Of a stretch of 36,384 nt of DNA, positions 34,135-36,384 are shown one piece after another; the stretch's first letter is position 1, and the number at the start of each line of letters is the position of its first letter. A program made the position numbers and the translations under genes. Source of the stretch: Pseudomonadota bacterium (GTDB taxonomy: Bacteria > Pseudomonadota > Gammaproteobacteria > Xanthomonadales > Xanthomonadaceae). The stretch is from the NCBI GenBank assembly GCA_029560515.1, contig JAKQKT010000481.1, forward strand, positions 1 to 36,384, in the 5' to 3' direction. The notes beneath the pieces are model-generated. The model had not been told where the DNA came from. It saw only the letters and a program-made list of their open reading frames with translations, and made no database searches.

Positions 34135-34602
34135 TTACTCAATTTTTCCGCGAATGGCGGCAAATCGGGCCGTCATTTCGCACATCGTTTGTCCTTGTTC
34201 ATTTTTAATCCGGGAACAAACTACCGCGCGGGCGCGTCCCTTGCTTCTCAAAGTCTGCAGAAACAAGGGCCAATCGGTGTCTTCATGCAAGAAAGCCGAT
34301 GCGTTCAAATCGCCAAACAAGGGGGCCAGAAAACGAACCTGGGTGTCCGCGATGAACACATCGGCCTGAATTTCTTCACGGCGGCATTGCTCGGACAACA
34401 AGCCCCAGGCCGCCATCGTCATTACGCTCACCAGGCTGCCTCCGAATGCACAGGCTTTGTCATTGACGTTATTTTCCAATGGCGCGGTGACGGACAAAAT
34501 ACCGTCAACCAACCCGGTCGCGCGAATCGCCATGGCCTTGACCGGCGGCATCGCCGCGAATTCACGATTCAACAATGCAAGATCATTTGAAACACTCTTC
34601 AT
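34135..34602 (-). CDS. YiiD-type thioesterase domain protein
   Basis: A 155-aa single hot-dog-fold protein resembling the C-terminal domain of YiiD. Residues MKSVSNDLALLNREFAAMPP open the family N-terminus; ATGLVDGILSVTAPLENNVN and CAFGGSLVSVMTMAAWGLLS cover the central helix and active-site surroundings; later FIADTQVRFLAPLFGDLNAS and GRARAVVCSRIKNEQ follow. The start at 34602 is chosen because the upstream frame to 35019 only runs antisense to hemD. The start codon lies next to an alternative hemD start on the opposite strand. Confidence 0.88.
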   Translation of the reverse strand: MKSVSNDLALLNREFAAMPPVKAMAIRATGLVDGILSVTAPLENNVNDKACAFGGSLVSVMTMAAWGLLSEQCRREEIQADVFIADTQVRFLAPLFGDLNASAFLHEDTDWPLFLQTLRSKGRARAVVCSRIKNEQGQTMCEMTARFAAIRGKIE

Positions 34603-34633
34603 GCCAAAACCCGATTTATGCGAAGCTATCAGC

Positions 34634-35410
34634 ATGCCTGAAATCGTGCCCAAGTTACCACTGGACCAGTGGACCATTCTCTCCTTGCGGCCGCAGGGAC
34701 AACATGCGGCGACGTATCGTGCGGCAAAAAATCTCGGTGCCATTTTCCTGCCCTGTTCAAGCATGAAACTTGTGGCCTGCGACAACCATGGCATGCTAGA
34801 AAAAGCACTGCATTGCGAACGAATTATCGTGACCAGTCCCGCTGCTGCGCGCTTCGCTGCACAATCTCCACTCTTTTCGATCGGAAAAAATGCGCAATGG
34901 TTTGCACTGGGTCCGGGCACGGCAACGGTACTGGAGAAAAACGGCGTGACTCGCATCATCACGCCAGCACAGGGGCATGACTCCGAAGCCTTGCTTGAAA
35001 TTCCCGACTTGCAAAACATTCAGGGTAAAAGCATCGGCCTGGTGACGGCACCCGGCGGACGCGGCCTGATCGAACCATCAGTGATCCAGCGAGGCGCCAA
35101 ACTTGCAGTCGCCCATGTCTATCAACGCAAAGCCATGCGCTTGAAACCACTGGAAATCCGGCGACTCGAGCAATTGCATTCTCCGTTCGCCGTGTTGTGC
35201 AGCAGCCATGAGGTATTCGAATCGTTCTGGCAACAAATACCGTCCGCCCTTCGTGAAAAACTGAAATCCGGCCCATGGATACTGAGTAGCAAACGGTTAC
35301 AGGGCCTGCTCGAAGAAGTCGGCATTGGTAATTCAAGCGTGAGCGAATCAGCTCGTCCCGATGTCATGCTGGCGCAATTGGTGTATGTGCAAACGCAGCA
35401 GGTGCGTTAG
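34634..35410 (+). CDS. hemD: Uroporphyrinogen-III synthase
   Basis: Cyclises hydroxymethylbilane with D-ring inversion in haem and sirohaem synthesis. The 258-aa protein is poorly conserved, as usual for HemD, but has WTILSLRPQGQHAATYRAAK, IIVTSPAAARFAA, WFALGPGTATVLEKNGV, PAQGHDSEALLEIP and GLVTAPGGRGLIEPSV, all in the right order. The ATG at 34634 is chosen; one at 34601 would overlap the divergent thioesterase start. hemC is not next to it, whereas hemX begins 30 bases downstream. Confidence 0.93.
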   Translation: MPEIVPKLPLDQWTILSLRPQGQHAATYRAAKNLGAIFLPCSSMKLVACDNHGMLEKALHCERIIVTSPAAARFAAQSPLFSIGKNAQWFALGPGTATVLEKNGVTRIITPAQGHDSEALLEIPDLQNIQGKSIGLVTAPGGRGLIEPSVIQRGAKLAVAHVYQRKAMRLKPLEIRRLEQLHSPFAVLCSSHEVFESFWQQIPSALREKLKSGPWILSSKRLQGLLEEVGIGNSSVSESARPDVMLAQLVYVQTQQVR

Positions 35411-35440
35411 CATGTCGGCAATCCAGGCAGAGCGCAGACC

Positions 35441-36384
35441 GTGATAGACGAAAGTGACACCAGTACCGAAGCTTCAGGGCCAGCGCTGCGGCGCCCCGGC
35501 ATCTGGCTTATTGTCTTCTTGCTGGTCGCCGCGATCGTTGCGCTGGGTTTATGGAAGCCCTGGGCAAAACCCGCCACGGCGACGGCAAATGCAGTCGATT
35601 TAAGTCCCGAAGCGCTGGATGCCCGCCTGCTCGGTGCAGAGCAACAATTGCAGCGTGCCCAGCGCCTGCAGCAAAGCCTGGAAAAAAAACTGGCCGATGC
35701 ACAATCGCGAACCGGTTTATTGCGTGATGAAGTGCTTGGCGTCAACCAGCGTGCCGCCATCCTGGAAGAAAATCTTCGCGAAATGGCGAAAGAGCAAAAC
35801 AATTCACGCCAATCGGTGCAACTGGAAGCACTGGAACTCCTGTTGGTCTTGTCCGACGCCCGCATCCATGTCGATGGCGATTTACCGGGCGCAATGCGGG
35901 CAATGCGGCTTGCCAACGAAGTGGCTTCCGATATCAGCGATTCGCAAATGATCAATGTCCGTCAAAGCCTGCTGCAGGAAATGCAGGCGATGACCAGCGC
36001 AACCGACCGCAAACCCTTCGCGGCTGGCGAATTGGACGCTCTCGAAGCTGTGCTGCCGCAATTATCCGCACGTCTACCCGGACAGGCCGACACCAGTAAG
36101 GCACCGAGTCGAAACGGTTTCCAGCGATTGCTCGATGCGATGGTGCAAGTCCGCTCGGCCGATGAACAATCCCTGTTAGGCGCCAACGACCGGAATGCTG
36201 CCGAAGCGGCCCTGTCACTTGAAATTGCGCTTGCCAGAAGCGCCTTGAACAAGCGCGACAACGATGGTTTCCAGGCGAGTGTCCGCCGTATTGATAGCTG
36301 GCTCAAACGCCTTTATGCCGATGGTCCGGTATTGCGTGAGCGCAGATCGAAACTCTCGGCACTGGCAAAACAGGACATTCGCCT
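35441..36384 (+). CDS. hemX: HemX-like membrane protein, 5' part (continues past right edge)
   Basis: A GTG at 35441 opens a frame that stays open for 314 codons to the window edge. The product has a short polar N-terminus (VIDESDTSTEASGPALRRPG), one membrane helix (IWLIVFLLVAAIVALGLW), an Ala/Gln-rich coiled coil (RLLGAEQQLQRAQRLQQSLE) and a helical periplasmic region with LLLVLSDARIHVDGDLPGAM. This is the layout of HemX, annotated as a uroporphyrin-III C-methyltransferase but without a methyltransferase fold; its role is unclear. It lies 30 bases after hemD, as in other gammaproteobacteria. An ATG at 35412 opens only 10 codons. Confidence 0.92.
   Translation, partial: MIDESDTSTEASGPALRRPGIWLIVFLLVAAIVALGLWKPWAKPATATANAVDLSPEALDARLLGAEQQLQRAQRLQQSLEKKLADAQSRTGLLRDEVLGVNQRAAILEENLREMAKEQNNSRQSVQLEALELLLVLSDARIHVDGDLPGAMRAMRLANEVASDISDSQMINVRQSLLQEMQAMTSATDRKPFAAGELDALEAVLPQLSARLPGQADTSKAPSRNGFQRLLDAMVQVRSADEQSLLGANDRNAAEAALSLEIALARSALNKRDNDGFQASVRRIDSWLKRLYADGPVLRERRSKLSALAKQDIR

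Noticed and set aside
34603-35019. N-terminal extension of the thioesterase frame
   Set aside because: It lies entirely antisense to hemD and the family N-terminus begins at 34602.
35407-35955. Minus-strand frame opposite hemX
   Set aside because: Low-complexity Ser/Ala/Arg shadow of the HemX coiled coil.
1-36384. tRNA, rRNA or CRISPR loci
   Set aside because: No cloverleaf-like segment, rRNA stretch or regularly spaced repeat array was recognised when reading both strands.

Overview
The window looks like chromosome from a gammaproteobacterium of the Lysobacterales (Xanthomonadales). This rests on content: three Ax21-type outer-membrane barrel genes with the N-terminus MKRSLFALALAAALP, a head-to-head olefin cluster oleABCD, an ECF sigma factor paired with a TPR-bearing Ser/Thr kinase, an orphan AlgR-like LytTR regulator, and the ubiJ-ubiB, yibN-secB-gpsA and hemD-hemX blocks. 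Base composition by eye is moderate in the core genes and clearly more AT-rich between about 1.7 and 5.4 kb.

Layout. (1) 1-5.4 kb is accessory DNA: the 5' part of a type I restriction gene hsdR running off the left edge; a gene-poor stretch with a 20-bp-period duplication and a perfect 15-bp-arm palindrome; an AlpA regulator; an inovirus Gp2/YagK-like replication protein; an unrecognised 208-aa protein; and a lipoprotein. No integrase is visible. (2) 5.4-11.2 kb, mostly plus strand: carboxylesterase, LytTR response regulator, mutM, ECF sigma factor and membrane Ser/Thr kinase. (3) 11.2-14.4 kb, minus strand: thymidine kinase and three tandem paralogues of an exported Sel1-like protein. (4) 14.4-22.3 kb, minus strand: oleA, an intrinsic terminator, then oleB-oleC-oleD-ubiJ-ubiB-truC with overlaps or very short gaps, which looks like one transcription unit after the terminator. 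(5) 22.4-27.5 kb: a DUF4156-like lipoprotein, an M16 protease, two poorly known proteins and trmL. (6) 27.5-30.5 kb: three Ax21-family genes around a divergent promoter region, plus a small exported protein. (7) 30.5-36.4 kb: gpsA, secB and yibN without the grxC found between them in enteric bacteria, a TMEM175-like channel, two small uncharacterised proteins, a YiiD-type thioesterase, hemD and the start of hemX (runs off the right edge).

How the genes work together. oleA condenses two acyl-CoAs head to head, oleD reduces the product, oleC closes a beta-lactone and oleB decarboxylates it to a long-chain olefin. Linkage to ubiJ/ubiB ties this lipid pathway to ubiquinone synthesis, at least transcriptionally. 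The sigma factor has Thr52 where most ECF factors carry an acidic residue, and the adjoining kinase is the natural candidate to phosphorylate it. The points most worth following up are the palindrome in front of alpA, the conditional-looking terminator inside the ole cluster, the Thr52 sigma/kinase pair, the Sel1-like triplet and an in-frame insert in OleC.
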